Below, in pieces: positions 34,193-41,910 of a stretch of 64,000 nt of DNA. Made by a program: the position numbers and the translations under genes. Origin of the DNA: Pseudoroseicyclus_A sp041714655. GTDB lineage: Bacteria > Pseudomonadota > Alphaproteobacteria > Rhodobacterales > Rhodobacteraceae. A model generated the notes under the pieces. That model was not told the DNA's origin, did no database searches, and was given only the letters and a program-made list of their open reading frames with translations. Numbering within the stretch: position 1 is the stretch's first letter; each line of letters starts with the position of its first letter. Location: contig NZ_CP168219.1 in NCBI RefSeq assembly GCF_041714655.1, positions 372,001 to 436,000 on the forward strand. The letters are read 5' to 3'.

Positions 34193-35230
34193 TCAGGCTG
34201 TTCCGCGGATCGTCTCAATCATCAAGGCCACATTCTCGGGGTCGGCGTCGGGAGTGATTCCATGCCCCAGATTGAAGATATGGGGCCCCTTGGAAAAGGC
34301 CTTCACGATGGCCTTCGTCTCGTCCACCAACGCTTCGCCGCCCGTCACCATGTGGCGCGAGGCTAGGTTGCCCTGCACGCAGCCCGCGGGCTGCACATGC
34401 GCGGCGGCCCAATCGGCGGTGACGCCGTCGTCGAGCGCGATGCAATCCGCGCCGATGGCCTCATGGGCGCCCTCGAAGCGGGTGCCGGCCCCGCGGGGGA
34501 AGGCGATGACCGGCAGGCCCGGATGGCGGGCCTTCAGCGCGGCGGTGATCTCGCGCATCGGCGCCAGGGACCAGCGCTCGAAGGAATCGCCCTCGAGCGA
34601 GCCGGCCCAGGAATCGAAGAGCTTCACCACCTCGGCCCCGGCCTCCACCTGGGCGGAGAGATATTCGACCGTTGCCTCGGTTAGCCGCTCGATGATGCCG
34701 CCGAAGGTCGCCTCGTCCTCCACCCGCAGCTTGTGGGCCGGACCCTGATCGGGCGTGCCGCGCCCGGCGATCATATAGGTGGCGACGGTCCAGGGCGCCC
34801 CGGCGAAGCCGATGAGCGCCGTCTCGGCCGGCAGCTCCCGCGTGAGGATCTGCAGCGTGTCGTAGACCGGGCCGAGCGTGTCGTGGATCGCCGCAGTCGG
34901 GCGGAGCGCGGCCAGCTCCTCCGCCGTCGTCACCGGATCGAGCCGCGGCCCTTCGCCCGGCTCGAACCAGAGCTTTGCCCCCAGCGCCTGCGGCAGAAGC
35001 AGGATGTCGGCGAAGAGGATCGCGGCGTCGAAGCCGTAGCGGCGGATCGGCTGCAGCGTCACCTCGGCGGCGAGATCGGGCGCGTAGCACAGCGACAGAA
35101 AGTCGCCGGCCTGCGCGCGGGTCTCGCGGTACTCCGGCAGGTAGCGCCCGGCCTGCCGCATCATCCAGATCGGCGGGGTGGGGAGCACCTCGCCAGCCAA
35201 TGCCCGCAAAAGGGCCTTCGTCTCGGTCAT
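34193..35230 (-). CDS. hemE: Uroporphyrinogen decarboxylase
   Basis: A 345-residue enzyme that removes four carboxyl groups from uroporphyrinogen III to give coproporphyrinogen III. The N-terminal signature PPIWMMRQAGRYLPEYRE, the FADILLLPQALG block, GFAGAPWTVATYMI, FDSWAG, and NLGHGITPDADPENV are all intact. The start at ATG 35230 is supported by GGAAGGA upstream; an in-frame ATG at 35245 has no such site. It is transcribed divergently from hemC and is followed on the same strand by the amidoligase and amidotransferase genes. Confidence 0.97.
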   Translation of the reverse strand: MTETKALLRALAGEVLPTPPIWMMRQAGRYLPEYRETRAQAGDFLSLCYAPDLAAEVTLQPIRRYGFDAAILFADILLLPQALGAKLWFEPGEGPRLDPVTTAEELAALRPTAAIHDTLGPVYDTLQILTRELPAETALIGFAGAPWTVATYMIAGRGTPDQGPAHKLRVEDEATFGGIIERLTEATVEYLSAQVEAGAEVVKLFDSWAGSLEGDSFERWSLAPMREITAALKARHPGLPVIAFPRGAGTRFEGAHEAIGADCIALDDGVTADWAAAHVQPAGCVQGNLASRHMVTGGEALVDETKAIVKAFSKGPHIFNLGHGITPDADPENVALMIETIRGTA

Positions 35231-35272
35231 GGGGGTTCCTTCCATGGGGCTCTCGTCCCGCCCGGGCCGGGG

Positions 35273-35302
35273 CTTGTCAAGTCGCCGGCTTCGGCCTAGC
35301 CC
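35273..35302. promoter_or_regulatory. Divergent hemE/hemC promoter region
   Basis: CTTGTCAAG at 35273-35281 gives TTGTCA on the plus strand (17 bases before TAGCCC) and TTGACA on the minus strand, so the two -35 boxes would overlap. The -10 boxes are poor matches. If the plus-strand site is right, the hemC transcript starts within a few bases of its ATG. Confidence 0.35.
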
Positions 35303-35310
35303 TCCCGCCC

Positions 35311-36255
35311 ATGTCTGATCGTCCCTCTCCCGCCTCGCCCCTTCGCATCGGCACCCGCGGCTCGCCGCTCGCGCTCGCCCAGGCGCATGAGACGCGCCAC
35401 AGGCTGATGGAGGCCTGGGACCTGCCGATGGAGGCCTTCGAGGTCGTCATCGTGCAGACCACCGGCGACCGCGTTCAGGACCGTGCGCTGAAGGAGCTGG
35501 GTGGCAAGGGGCTCTTCACCCGCGAGATCGAGGAGGGGCTGATCCGCGCCGAGCTCGACATCGCCGTCCATTCCATGAAGGACATGCCGGTCCTGCAGCC
35601 CGAGGGGCTGACGCTCGATTGCCACCTGCCGCGCGAGGATGTGCGGGACGCCTTCGTCTCGCTCTCCCACGATGCGCTGGCGGCGCTGCCCCAGGGCGCC
35701 ACCGTCGGCACCTCCAGCCTCCGCCGCCGGGCGCAGCTTCTGGTGCGGCGGCCCGACCTGCAGGTGGTGGAGTTCCGCGGCAACGTGCAGACGCGGCTGC
35801 GGAAACTGAGGGAAGAGGTGGCGGAGGCGACCTTCCTCGCCATGGCCGGCCTCAACCGGCTGGAGATGGCGGATACCGTCCCCGCGGCGCCGATCACCCC
35901 CGACGTGATGCTGCCCGCCGTCGCGCAGGGCGCCATCGGCATCGAGCGCCGGGCGGACGATTCGCGCGTGGCGGCGCTGCTGGAGCCGCTGCACCACCGC
36001 GAGACCGGCACGCGCCTCGCGGCCGAGCGCGGCTTCCTTGCAGCGCTCGACGGCTCCTGCGAGACGCCCATCGCCGGGCTGGCCGAGCTGTCGGGCGGGA
36101 CGCTCCGGCTGCGCGGCGAAATCCTCAAGCCCGACGGGTCCGAGGCCCATGCCGGCGAGACCTCCGGCCCCGCCGAGCAGGCCGCCGCCATGGGGCGCGA
36201 CCTCGCTGCCGAGCTCCTCTCCCGCGCGGGGGACGGCTTTTTCTACTGGCGGTGA
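35311..36255 (+). CDS. hemC: Hydroxymethylbilane synthase (porphobilinogen deaminase)
   Basis: A 314-residue enzyme that condenses four porphobilinogens into hydroxymethylbilane. Features are LRIGTRGSPLALAQAHE, the KGLFTREIE and AVHSMKDMP active-site blocks, TSSLRRRAQLL, FRGNVQTRL, and Cys250 in LDGSCETPIAG, to which the dipyrromethane cofactor attaches. ATG 35311 is the first codon before the conserved N-terminus; it has no clear ribosome site, which fits the possible short leader. It is divergent from hemE across 80 bases. Confidence 0.97.
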   Translation: MSDRPSPASPLRIGTRGSPLALAQAHETRHRLMEAWDLPMEAFEVVIVQTTGDRVQDRALKELGGKGLFTREIEEGLIRAELDIAVHSMKDMPVLQPEGLTLDCHLPREDVRDAFVSLSHDALAALPQGATVGTSSLRRRAQLLVRRPDLQVVEFRGNVQTRLRKLREEVAEATFLAMAGLNRLEMADTVPAAPITPDVMLPAVAQGAIGIERRADDSRVAALLEPLHHRETGTRLAAERGFLAALDGSCETPIAGLAELSGGTLRLRGEILKPDGSEAHAGETSGPAEQAAAMGRDLAAELLSRAGDGFFYWR

Positions 36256-36295
36256 GCGGGGCGCCGAATCCGCGCCGGAATCCGCCCCCCGGGCG

Positions 36296-36324
36296 TTGAC
36301 AGACCAATCGTCACCCCTTAGACG
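36296..36324 (+). promoter_or_regulatory. Probable promoter of rpmH
   Basis: TTGACA at 36296-36301 is a perfect -35 box. A 17-base spacer leads to TAGACG at 36319-36324, a weak -10. It lies about 75 bases before the rpmH ATG, just after hemC. Confidence 0.6.
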
Positions 36325-36398
36325 ACGGGCTTCGAATGACAGGGCCCCGGCTGCGAGCCTCGCTGCCGGTGCGGCCCCTGATGTGACGGAGAGCCGCG

Positions 36399-36533
36399 AT
36401 GAAACGCACGTTCCAGCCTTCCAACCGCGTCCGCAAGGCGCGCCACGGCTTTCGCGCCCGCATGGCCACCAAGGCCGGCCGCAAGGTGCTGAACGCCCGC
36501 CGCGCGCGCGGCCGCAAGGTTCTGTCGGCCTGA
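36399..36533 (+). CDS. rpmH: 50S ribosomal protein L34
   Basis: A 44-residue, strongly basic protein with the complete L34 sequence pattern: MKRTFQPSNRVRKARHGFRA at the start, ARMATKAGRKVLNARRARGR in the middle and KVLSA at the end. It belongs to the large ribosomal subunit. GGAGAG lies upstream. It begins the rpmH-rnpA-yidD group, with the rnpA start two bases after the stop. Confidence 0.97.
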   Translation: MKRTFQPSNRVRKARHGFRARMATKAGRKVLNARRARGRKVLSA

Positions 36534-36535
36534 TC

Positions 36536-36919
36536 TTGGCCGCCGGAGGGGCGCCCGCGACCCTCAGGAGCCGCGCTGAATTTCTCAGAACCGCGCGAGG
36601 GGGCCGTGCCTTCTCGCGCGGTTTCGTGCTGCAGGGGCGGCCGCGGGACGCTGAAGTGTCCGAGCCTGCCCCGGACGAGGACGACGGCCAGATCCGCGTC
36701 GGCTACACCTGCTCCAAGAAGGTCGGCAATGCCGTGGCGCGCAACCGCGCCAAGCGCCGGCTGCGCGCCCTGGCGCGCGAGGTGATTCCCGCCCACGGCC
36801 GGCCCGGCTGGGATTACGTGCTGATCGGCAAGGCCGGCAGCACCGCCAGCCGGGATTTCTCCCTCCTCAAGGACGACCTCGCCCGCGCCCTCGCTGAACT
36901 CCACGAGGCCGCGGCGTGA
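36536..36919 (+). CDS. rnpA: Ribonuclease P protein component
   Basis: A 127-residue basic protein subunit of RNase P, which matures tRNA 5' ends. The RNR signature NAVARNRAKRRLRAL is intact, preceded by GYTCSKKVGNA and followed by DYVLIGKAGS. There is no ATG or GTG before the conserved LRSRAEFLRTARGG, so TTG 36536, two bases after the rpmH stop, is the likeliest start. The frame itself is open much further upstream but only by chance. The stop overlaps yidD (GTGA). Confidence 0.93.
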   Translation: MAAGGAPATLRSRAEFLRTARGGRAFSRGFVLQGRPRDAEVSEPAPDEDDGQIRVGYTCSKKVGNAVARNRAKRRLRALAREVIPAHGRPGWDYVLIGKAGSTASRDFSLLKDDLARALAELHEAAA

Positions 36920-37137
36920 CGCCCTTCGCCTATGCGCTGTCGCTGCCCGTCCGCGCCTATCGGCTCGTCGGCTCGCCCTGGGTCGGCCATGGCTGCCGCT
37001 ACACGCCCACCTGCTCGGCCTATGCGCTGGAGGCGCTGGAGAAGCACGGCGGCCTCAAGGGCGGCTGGCTGGCACTCCGCCGCCTGTCCCGTTGCCACCC
37101 GCTCGGCGGCTCGGGCATCGACAACGTGCCGGATTAG
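36916..37137 (+). CDS. yidD: Membrane protein insertion efficiency factor YidD
   Basis: A 73-residue protein of the YidD (haemolytic domain) family, an amphipathic, inner-membrane-associated helper of YidC-dependent insertion. It has YRLVGSPWVGHGCRYTPTCS, with the three family cysteines (C28, C33 and the later C in RLSRCHPLGGSG). The start is GTG 36916, overlapping rnpA. Its stop overlaps the stop of the convergent SRPBCC gene by four bases. yidC, normally next, is at 15.3 kb instead. Confidence 0.94.
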   Translation: MTPFAYALSLPVRAYRLVGSPWVGHGCRYTPTCSAYALEALEKHGGLKGGWLALRRLSRCHPLGGSGIDNVPD

Positions 37138-37607
37138 GCGCCCGCGCCCGGGTAGCGCTGCGAGAGCGTCTCGGCATAGCCGTTCACCCGCTCCTGCAGG
37201 CGCGCCGTCATCCGGCCCTGGCCGAGGCTGAGCGATGTGAGGAACACCTTCGTCTTCAGCGACTTGCCCTCGGCCGAGACGCTGAGGCGCAGCCCCGTCG
37301 ACCGCTCGCCCTTCGGCGTCAGCGCCACATCGACGGTCAGCACCAGCCCCTGCGAGGCCGAGGTGAGCTGATAGCCCTCCGGCGGCGACCAGCGGGTGAC
37401 GCGCGGCTTCAGATGCCGCTCATGGCCGCGGAAGGTGACATGGATATCCCAGCTCGTGCCCGGCCCGACCGGCGCGCCGGCCTCGGCCATCCGCTCCACG
37501 CGGGTGCCGCGCTCGCGGGCGAGCTGCTCGAAGCGGGCGAAATCGGCGAGCTGGTCGAAGACCCAAGGGGCGGGCGCGGCGATCTCGGCTTCGGCGGACA
37601 GGTCCAT
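37134..37607 (-). CDS. SRPBCC-fold (START-like) protein
   Basis: A 157-residue protein with the SRPBCC hydrophobic-pocket fold. AEAEIAAPAPWVFDQLADFARFE is the usual N-terminal strand-helix pair, followed by TSWDIHVTFRG and a C-terminal long helix (MTARLQERVNGYAETLSQRY). Such proteins bind lipids or hydrophobic ligands or act as CoxG-like or cyclase-like proteins; no specific function is visible. It is convergent with yidD and lies 52 bases downstream of the nudC stop on the same strand. Confidence 0.72.
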   Translation of the reverse strand: MDLSAEAEIAAPAPWVFDQLADFARFEQLARERGTRVERMAEAGAPVGPGTSWDIHVTFRGHERHLKPRVTRWSPPEGYQLTSASQGLVLTVDVALTPKGERSTGLRLSVSAEGKSLKTKVFLTSLSLGQGRMTARLQERVNGYAETLSQRYPGAGA

Positions 37608-37659
37608 GGCGGCTCCTTGGCTGGCGTCCCCCGGGTGATGACAAGCGCGGGGGCGAAGG

Positions 37660-38595
37660 TCAATCCAGCCGGTCGGCGAGCCAGTGCCACATGAGGAACC
37701 CGGCGATGGCGCCGGGGCGGGGCGGGCGGATCTGAGGATCCTTGCCCGCGAAGACCTCCGCCAGCCGCTCGCGGCTGACCCAGAGCGCCTCGGCGATCTC
37801 GGCGGGGTCGAGGGTGAACTCTTTCGTCTCCGCCTGCCCGATGCAGCCGAACATGAGCGAGGTGGGGAAGGGCCAGGGCTGGCTGGCGAGGTAATCGACC
37901 GGCCCGATCCTGACGCCCGTCTCCTCCATCACCTCGCGGCGGACGGCGGCCTCGAGGCTTTCGCCCGGCTCGACGAAGCCGGCGAGGAGCGAGAACATCC
38001 CTTCCGGCCAGGCGGGGGAGCGGCCGAGGAGCAGGGAATTGCCCTTTGTCACCAGCATGATGACCACCGGATCGGTGCGGGGGAAATGCGCGCCGCCGCA
38101 GGCCGGGCAGCGCCGCTCCCAGCCGGCGGCGACCATGGCGCTCTCGGCGCCGCAGCGGGCGCAGAAGCGGTGGGAGCGGTGCCATTCGAAGAGCGCGCGG
38201 GACGTGGCGGCAAGCTCGGCGCCGCGCGCCGTCAGGCCCGGCATCAGCCGGCGGAGCTCGGTGAAGGCCCCCTCCGGCAGGTCCGGGTGGCGGTGCTCGG
38301 AGGCATCGCCGAAGCCGCCCTCCGGCGCCTCCGCCCCCGGCCAGTCGGCGATGTCGACCGCGAAGAGCGGCACCCCGTCCTCGCCGCGGCCGAGAAAGAC
38401 GCGCGGCCCCTCTTCCAGCACCACCCGGGGCGGCAGGAGGCAGGGCTCGCCGTCCGCCGCCAGCGGCCGCCCGCGCCAGAGCGGCAGCACGCGCCCCTCG
38501 GCCCAGAGCGCCGCCTGACGCGCCTCGTCACTGCGGAGCATGGCGGCCCTGTCGAGCCCGGAGGTGGAGAAGGTGACCGTCTCGGCGCGTCTCAT
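37660..38595 (-). CDS. nudC: NAD(+) diphosphatase NudC
   Basis: A 311-residue Nudix hydrolase that cleaves NAD(H) to NMN(H) and AMP and, in E. coli, removes NAD caps from RNA. The zinc ribbon has two Cys pairs, CARC and CPAC (residues ~145-165). The Nudix box is GFVEPGESLEAAVRREVMEE followed by TG, with all metal-binding Glu residues present. The NudC-specific SQPWPFPTSLM segment that sets NAD specificity comes after it. The frame is open far upstream, but ATG 38595 begins the family N-terminus. Confidence 0.94.
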   Translation of the reverse strand: MRRAETVTFSTSGLDRAAMLRSDEARQAALWAEGRVLPLWRGRPLAADGEPCLLPPRVVLEEGPRVFLGRGEDGVPLFAVDIADWPGAEAPEGGFGDASEHRHPDLPEGAFTELRRLMPGLTARGAELAATSRALFEWHRSHRFCARCGAESAMVAAGWERRCPACGGAHFPRTDPVVIMLVTKGNSLLLGRSPAWPEGMFSLLAGFVEPGESLEAAVRREVMEETGVRIGPVDYLASQPWPFPTSLMFGCIGQAETKEFTLDPAEIAEALWVSRERLAEVFAGKDPQIRPPRPGAIAGFLMWHWLADRLD

Positions 38596-38730
38596 GCCGC
38601 TTCCTGCCACGGGCCGGCGGGGCAGGAAAGGGTGCAACGCTGCGGCGCTCTCCTCGCAATGGGCGATGGACGCCAGCGACAGGACTTGCCATGTTTTGCA
38701 TGTAGTGGTTGAGCGGCGGTAGGTTGGCGA

Positions 38731-40632
38731 ATGCCGCAGGTGAGCACAGGTATCGCAACGACGGCGGGGGAGACCGCCCACGTCCGCATCCTTGCGACGT
38801 CGGACCTGCACATGACCCTGCTCCCCTGGGATTACTTCACCGACACCGAGGACCCGCCCATCGGCCTTGCCCGCTGCGCGACGCTCGTCCGCCGCGCCCG
38901 CTCTGGCGCCCCCAATGCCTTTCTCTTCGACAATGGCGACTTCCTGCAGGGCAACCCGATGTCGGATTTCCTTGCCGAGCTGGCCGAGGCGGGCCGGCCG
39001 ATGGCCAATCCGATGATCGGGGCGATGAACCTTCTCGGCTATGACGCGGTGACCTTGGGCAATCACGAGTTCAACTACGGGATCGACTATCTGGAGGCGG
39101 CGCTGGGCCAGGCCAACTTTCCTGCGGTCTCGGCCAATGTGGTCCGCCGCCTCGGCAACCAGCCGGAGAGCGACGATCCCCTCGTGCCGCCCTTCGTGGT
39201 GATCGACCGCGAGATCGTCACCGGCAACGGGATGCGGCGGCCGCTGAAGGTCGGCGTCATCGGCTTCGCGCCGCCGCAGATCGCGCTCTGGGACGGGCAG
39301 CACCTCGGCAACAGCATCGCGACGCGCGACATCGTCGAGGCGGCGCAGGCGCATCTGCCGCGGCTGAAGGCGGCGGGGGCCGAGATCGTGGTGGCGCTGT
39401 CGCATTCCGGGATCGGCAGTGCCGATTACGAGCCGGGGCGGGAGAATGCCTCGGTGCCCCTCGCCGCGCAGGAGGGGATCGACGCGCTGATCTGCGGGCA
39501 TACGCACCGGATCTTCCCCCGGCCGGGGGGGCCGCGGCACGGCCCGGTGGATCATGACGCCGGCACGATCCACGGGCGGCCGGCGGCCATGCCCGGCGCC
39601 TTCGGCTCGCATCTGGCGGTGATCGACCTGGCGCTGGTGCGGCGGTCGGGCCGCTGGTCGGTGGTGCGCCATGCCTCGCGGCTCTTTCCGCTCCGCGGCA
39701 TCGACGGCTCGCTGCCCGAGCCCGACCCCTACATCACCAAGCTCGCCGCCCCCGCCCACCACGCAACGCAGGAAGAGGTGCGCCGCCCGATCGGCCGGCT
39801 GGAGGGGCGGCTGCAGTCCTATTTCGCCCTCGCGGCGCCCGACCCCTGCCTGACGCTGGCGACGGATGCGATGCGCGACACCGCCGAGCGGCTGCTGGCC
39901 GACCTGCCCGAGCAGGGCCTGCCGATCCTCTGCGCGCACAGCCCGATGCGCTCGGGCGGGCACAAGGGGCCCGGCAATTACGTCGACATCCCCGAGGGGC
40001 CGCTGGCGCTGCGCCATGCGGCAGAGCTCTATGCCTATCCCAACCGCATGGTGGTGGTGGAGATGACGGGGCGCGACGTGGCCCGCTGGCTGGAGCGATC
40101 CGCCTCGATCTTCACGCAGCTGAGGATGGGCGAGAGCAACCAGCCGCTGATCGACGCCGATTGCCCGCCCTATATCTTCGACGTGCTCGACGGGCTGACC
40201 TACGAGATCGACCCGACGCGGCCGCCGATGTGCGATGCGGCCGGCATGTTGCTGACGCCCTCGGCGCATCGGGTCAGCCATATCCGGCTGGCGGACGGCA
40301 CCGAGGTCACGCCGGAGATGCGGCTGGTGGTGGCGACGAATTCCTACCGGATCGGCGGCAGCGCCGGCTTCGGCATGGTGCGGCAGGGCCGCGTGCTGGC
40401 CGAGAGCCGGCAGTCGCTGAGGGATATCATCGCCGATTACGTCCGCCTCGGCTCGCCCGTGCATTCGGTGGCGCGGCGGGTCTGGCGCTTCACCTCGCTG
40501 CCGCGGACGAGGGCCATCTTCCAGACGGCGCCGGCGGCGGTGGAGGTGCTGAAGGGGCCCGACGCGCCGAGCCACATCCGCTCGCTCGGGCTCGTGCGGA
40601 ACGGTTTCGGGCTTTACGAGGTGCGGTTCTGA
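38731..40632 (+). CDS. cpdB: 5'-nucleotidase-family phosphoesterase (cyclic-nucleotide phosphodiesterase/3'-nucleotidase-like)
   Basis: A 633-residue protein with an N-terminal metallophosphatase domain and a C-terminal 5'-nucleotidase domain, as in CpdB. Metal motifs are ATSDLHM at ~23-28, DNGDFLQGNP, TLGNHEFNYG, a His in LSHSGIGS and ICGHTHRIFP. The C-terminal domain has YAYPNRMVVVEMTG and the substrate segment DVLDGLTYEID. CpdB is normally periplasmic, yet no signal peptide precedes the first motif, and no upstream in-frame start adds one. Location and substrate are therefore uncertain. Confidence 0.82.
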   Translation: MPQVSTGIATTAGETAHVRILATSDLHMTLLPWDYFTDTEDPPIGLARCATLVRRARSGAPNAFLFDNGDFLQGNPMSDFLAELAEAGRPMANPMIGAMNLLGYDAVTLGNHEFNYGIDYLEAALGQANFPAVSANVVRRLGNQPESDDPLVPPFVVIDREIVTGNGMRRPLKVGVIGFAPPQIALWDGQHLGNSIATRDIVEAAQAHLPRLKAAGAEIVVALSHSGIGSADYEPGRENASVPLAAQEGIDALICGHTHRIFPRPGGPRHGPVDHDAGTIHGRPAAMPGAFGSHLAVIDLALVRRSGRWSVVRHASRLFPLRGIDGSLPEPDPYITKLAAPAHHATQEEVRRPIGRLEGRLQSYFALAAPDPCLTLATDAMRDTAERLLADLPEQGLPILCAHSPMRSGGHKGPGNYVDIPEGPLALRHAAELYAYPNRMVVVEMTGRDVARWLERSASIFTQLRMGESNQPLIDADCPPYIFDVLDGLTYEIDPTRPPMCDAAGMLLTPSAHRVSHIRLADGTEVTPEMRLVVATNSYRIGGSAGFGMVRQGRVLAESRQSLRDIIADYVRLGSPVHSVARRVWRFTSLPRTRAIFQTAPAAVEVLKGPDAPSHIRSLGLVRNGFGLYEVRF

Positions 40633-40639
40633 AGGCGCG

Positions 40640-40660
40640 GCCCGCCCATACCGGGCGGGC
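40640..40660. terminator. Bidirectional terminator between the phosphoesterase and rimM
   Basis: A perfect eight-pair stem (40640-40647 with 40653-40660) with loop ATACC lies between the stops of two convergent genes, which are only 31 bases apart. Confidence 0.75.
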
Positions 40661-40663
40661 GCG

Positions 40664-41167
40664 CTACTCGCTCTCTTCCGGCGGATCGGCGACCAGCCGC
40701 CCGGCGGCGAGGTCGACCGTGGGCACGACCGCCTTGGTGAAGGGCAGCAGCAGCGGCTTGCCGCCCTTGCGCTTGATTTCGAGAAGGTCCCCCGCCCCGT
40801 GATCGTAGATCGCATGGACGCGGCCGATCTCCTCCCCGCCGGAATCGAAGACCGGCAGGCCGATCAGGTCGGCGTGGTAATATTCATCCTCCGGCAGATC
40901 CGGCAGGCGGGAGCGCTCGGCATAGAGTTGCGTGCCCTTCAGGGCATCGGCCTGCTCCTTGGTCGCGATCCCGTCCAGCCGGGCCGTCAGGGCGCCGGAG
41001 GTGCGCCCGGTGAGCCGGACCGAGGGAAAGACCTCCCCCCGGTCCGTCGTCAGCGGCACGTAATCGGCAATCGCCTCGGGCTCGGCGCAGAAGCTCTTCA
41101 GCCGCACCTCGCCCTTGACGCCGAAGGCGCCGGCCACCGCGCCGATGATGACGCGGCTGTCGCTCAC
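40664..41167 (-). CDS. rimM: Ribosome maturation factor RimM
   Basis: A 167-residue protein that assists 30S head assembly by binding S19. The N-terminal RimM domain starts VIIGAVAGAFGVKGEVRLKSF. The PRC-barrel half includes YYHADLIGLPVFDSGGEEIG and ILEIKR-like DLLEIKRKGGKPLLLPF. The start is GTG 41167, overlapping the rpsP stop (GTGA). trmD and rplS, which often follow, are not present before the convergent phosphoesterase. Confidence 0.93.
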   Translation of the reverse strand: MSDSRVIIGAVAGAFGVKGEVRLKSFCAEPEAIADYVPLTTDRGEVFPSVRLTGRTSGALTARLDGIATKEQADALKGTQLYAERSRLPDLPEDEYYHADLIGLPVFDSGGEEIGRVHAIYDHGAGDLLEIKRKGGKPLLLPFTKAVVPTVDLAAGRLVADPPEESE

Positions 41168-41571
41168 TCGGCGGCGTCCTTCTCGGCCGCCTCGTTGGCC
41201 TCGACCTGCGCGGCAGCGTCGGAACCCTCGGCCTCGGCGGCGCGGGCGGCCTTCTTCTCGGCGCGCTCCTGCATGGCCTTGCCGGGGACAGCCTTCTTCA
41301 TGTTGGCGCGCTCTTTCTTCTCGGTGACGCCGGCGGCTTCGAGGAAGCGGCTGACGCGGTCGGTCGGCTGGGCGCCCTGGCCGAGCCAGTGCTTCACGCG
41401 CTCGACATCCATCTTCACGCGGTCTTCGCTGTCCTTGGGCAGGAGCGGGTTGTAGGTGCCGAGCTTCTCGATGAAGCGGCCGTCGCGCGGCATCCGGCTG
41501 TCGGAGGCGACGATGGAATAATGCGGGCGCTTCTTCGAGCCGCCGCGGGCGAGGCGAATTTTCATGGCCAT
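41164..41571 (-). CDS. rpsP: 30S ribosomal protein S16
   Basis: A 135-residue S16. The conserved part (residues 1-85) has MKIRLARGGSKKRPHYSIV, DGRFIEKLGTYNPL and DRVKHWLGQGAQPTDRV-like text split by normal variation. After it comes an acidic, Ala/Glu-rich tail of ~50 residues (from KKERANMKK to the end), longer than in E. coli but usual for alphaproteobacteria. AAAGGAGA lies eight bases before ATG 41571. The stop overlaps rimM. Confidence 0.97.
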   Translation of the reverse strand: MAMKIRLARGGSKKRPHYSIVASDSRMPRDGRFIEKLGTYNPLLPKDSEDRVKMDVERVKHWLGQGAQPTDRVSRFLEAAGVTEKKERANMKKAVPGKAMQERAEKKAARAAEAEGSDAAAQVEANEAAEKDAAE

Positions 41572-41613
41572 GTGTGGTCTCCTTTGATGGCGCTGGGCGA
41601 GGGCCTTCGGCCC

Positions 41614-41910
41614 TCAGGCTTGTTGCTGTTCGTGGTGCTTGATGACTTCCTGGATGATGAAGGCCAGGAACTTCTTGGCGAAGGCGGGGTCGAGATCGGC
41701 CCCCTCCGCAAGATCGGTGAGCCGGGCGATCTGCGCGGCTTCGCGCGCGGGATCGGACGGCGGCAAGGCGTGCTCGGCCTTGAGCTTGCCCACCGCCTGG
41801 GTGTGCTTGAAACGCTCGGCCAGCGTGAAGACGAGGATGGCATCGAGCCTGTCGATGCTGCTGCGGTGCTCGGCGAGGAGCGCGGCGGCGCGTTGGGTCG
41901 GGTCGGTCAT
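41614..41910 (-). CDS. Chorismate mutase (AroQ class)
   Basis: A 98-residue all-helical chorismate mutase that converts chorismate to prephenate. It has the AroQ pattern: HRSSIDRLDAILVFTLAERF (first helix with Arg, Asp and the catalytic Arg/Lys positions), VGKLKAEHALPPSDPARE and the C-terminal helix FLAFIIQEVIKHHEQQQ. With the separate pheA at 18.5 kb this gives a two-protein route to phenylpyruvate. It overlaps the upstream GNAT gene (ATGA) and lies 42 bases before rpsP. Confidence 0.9.
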   Translation of the reverse strand: MTDPTQRAAALLAEHRSSIDRLDAILVFTLAERFKHTQAVGKLKAEHALPPSDPAREAAQIARLTDLAEGADLDPAFAKKFLAFIIQEVIKHHEQQQA

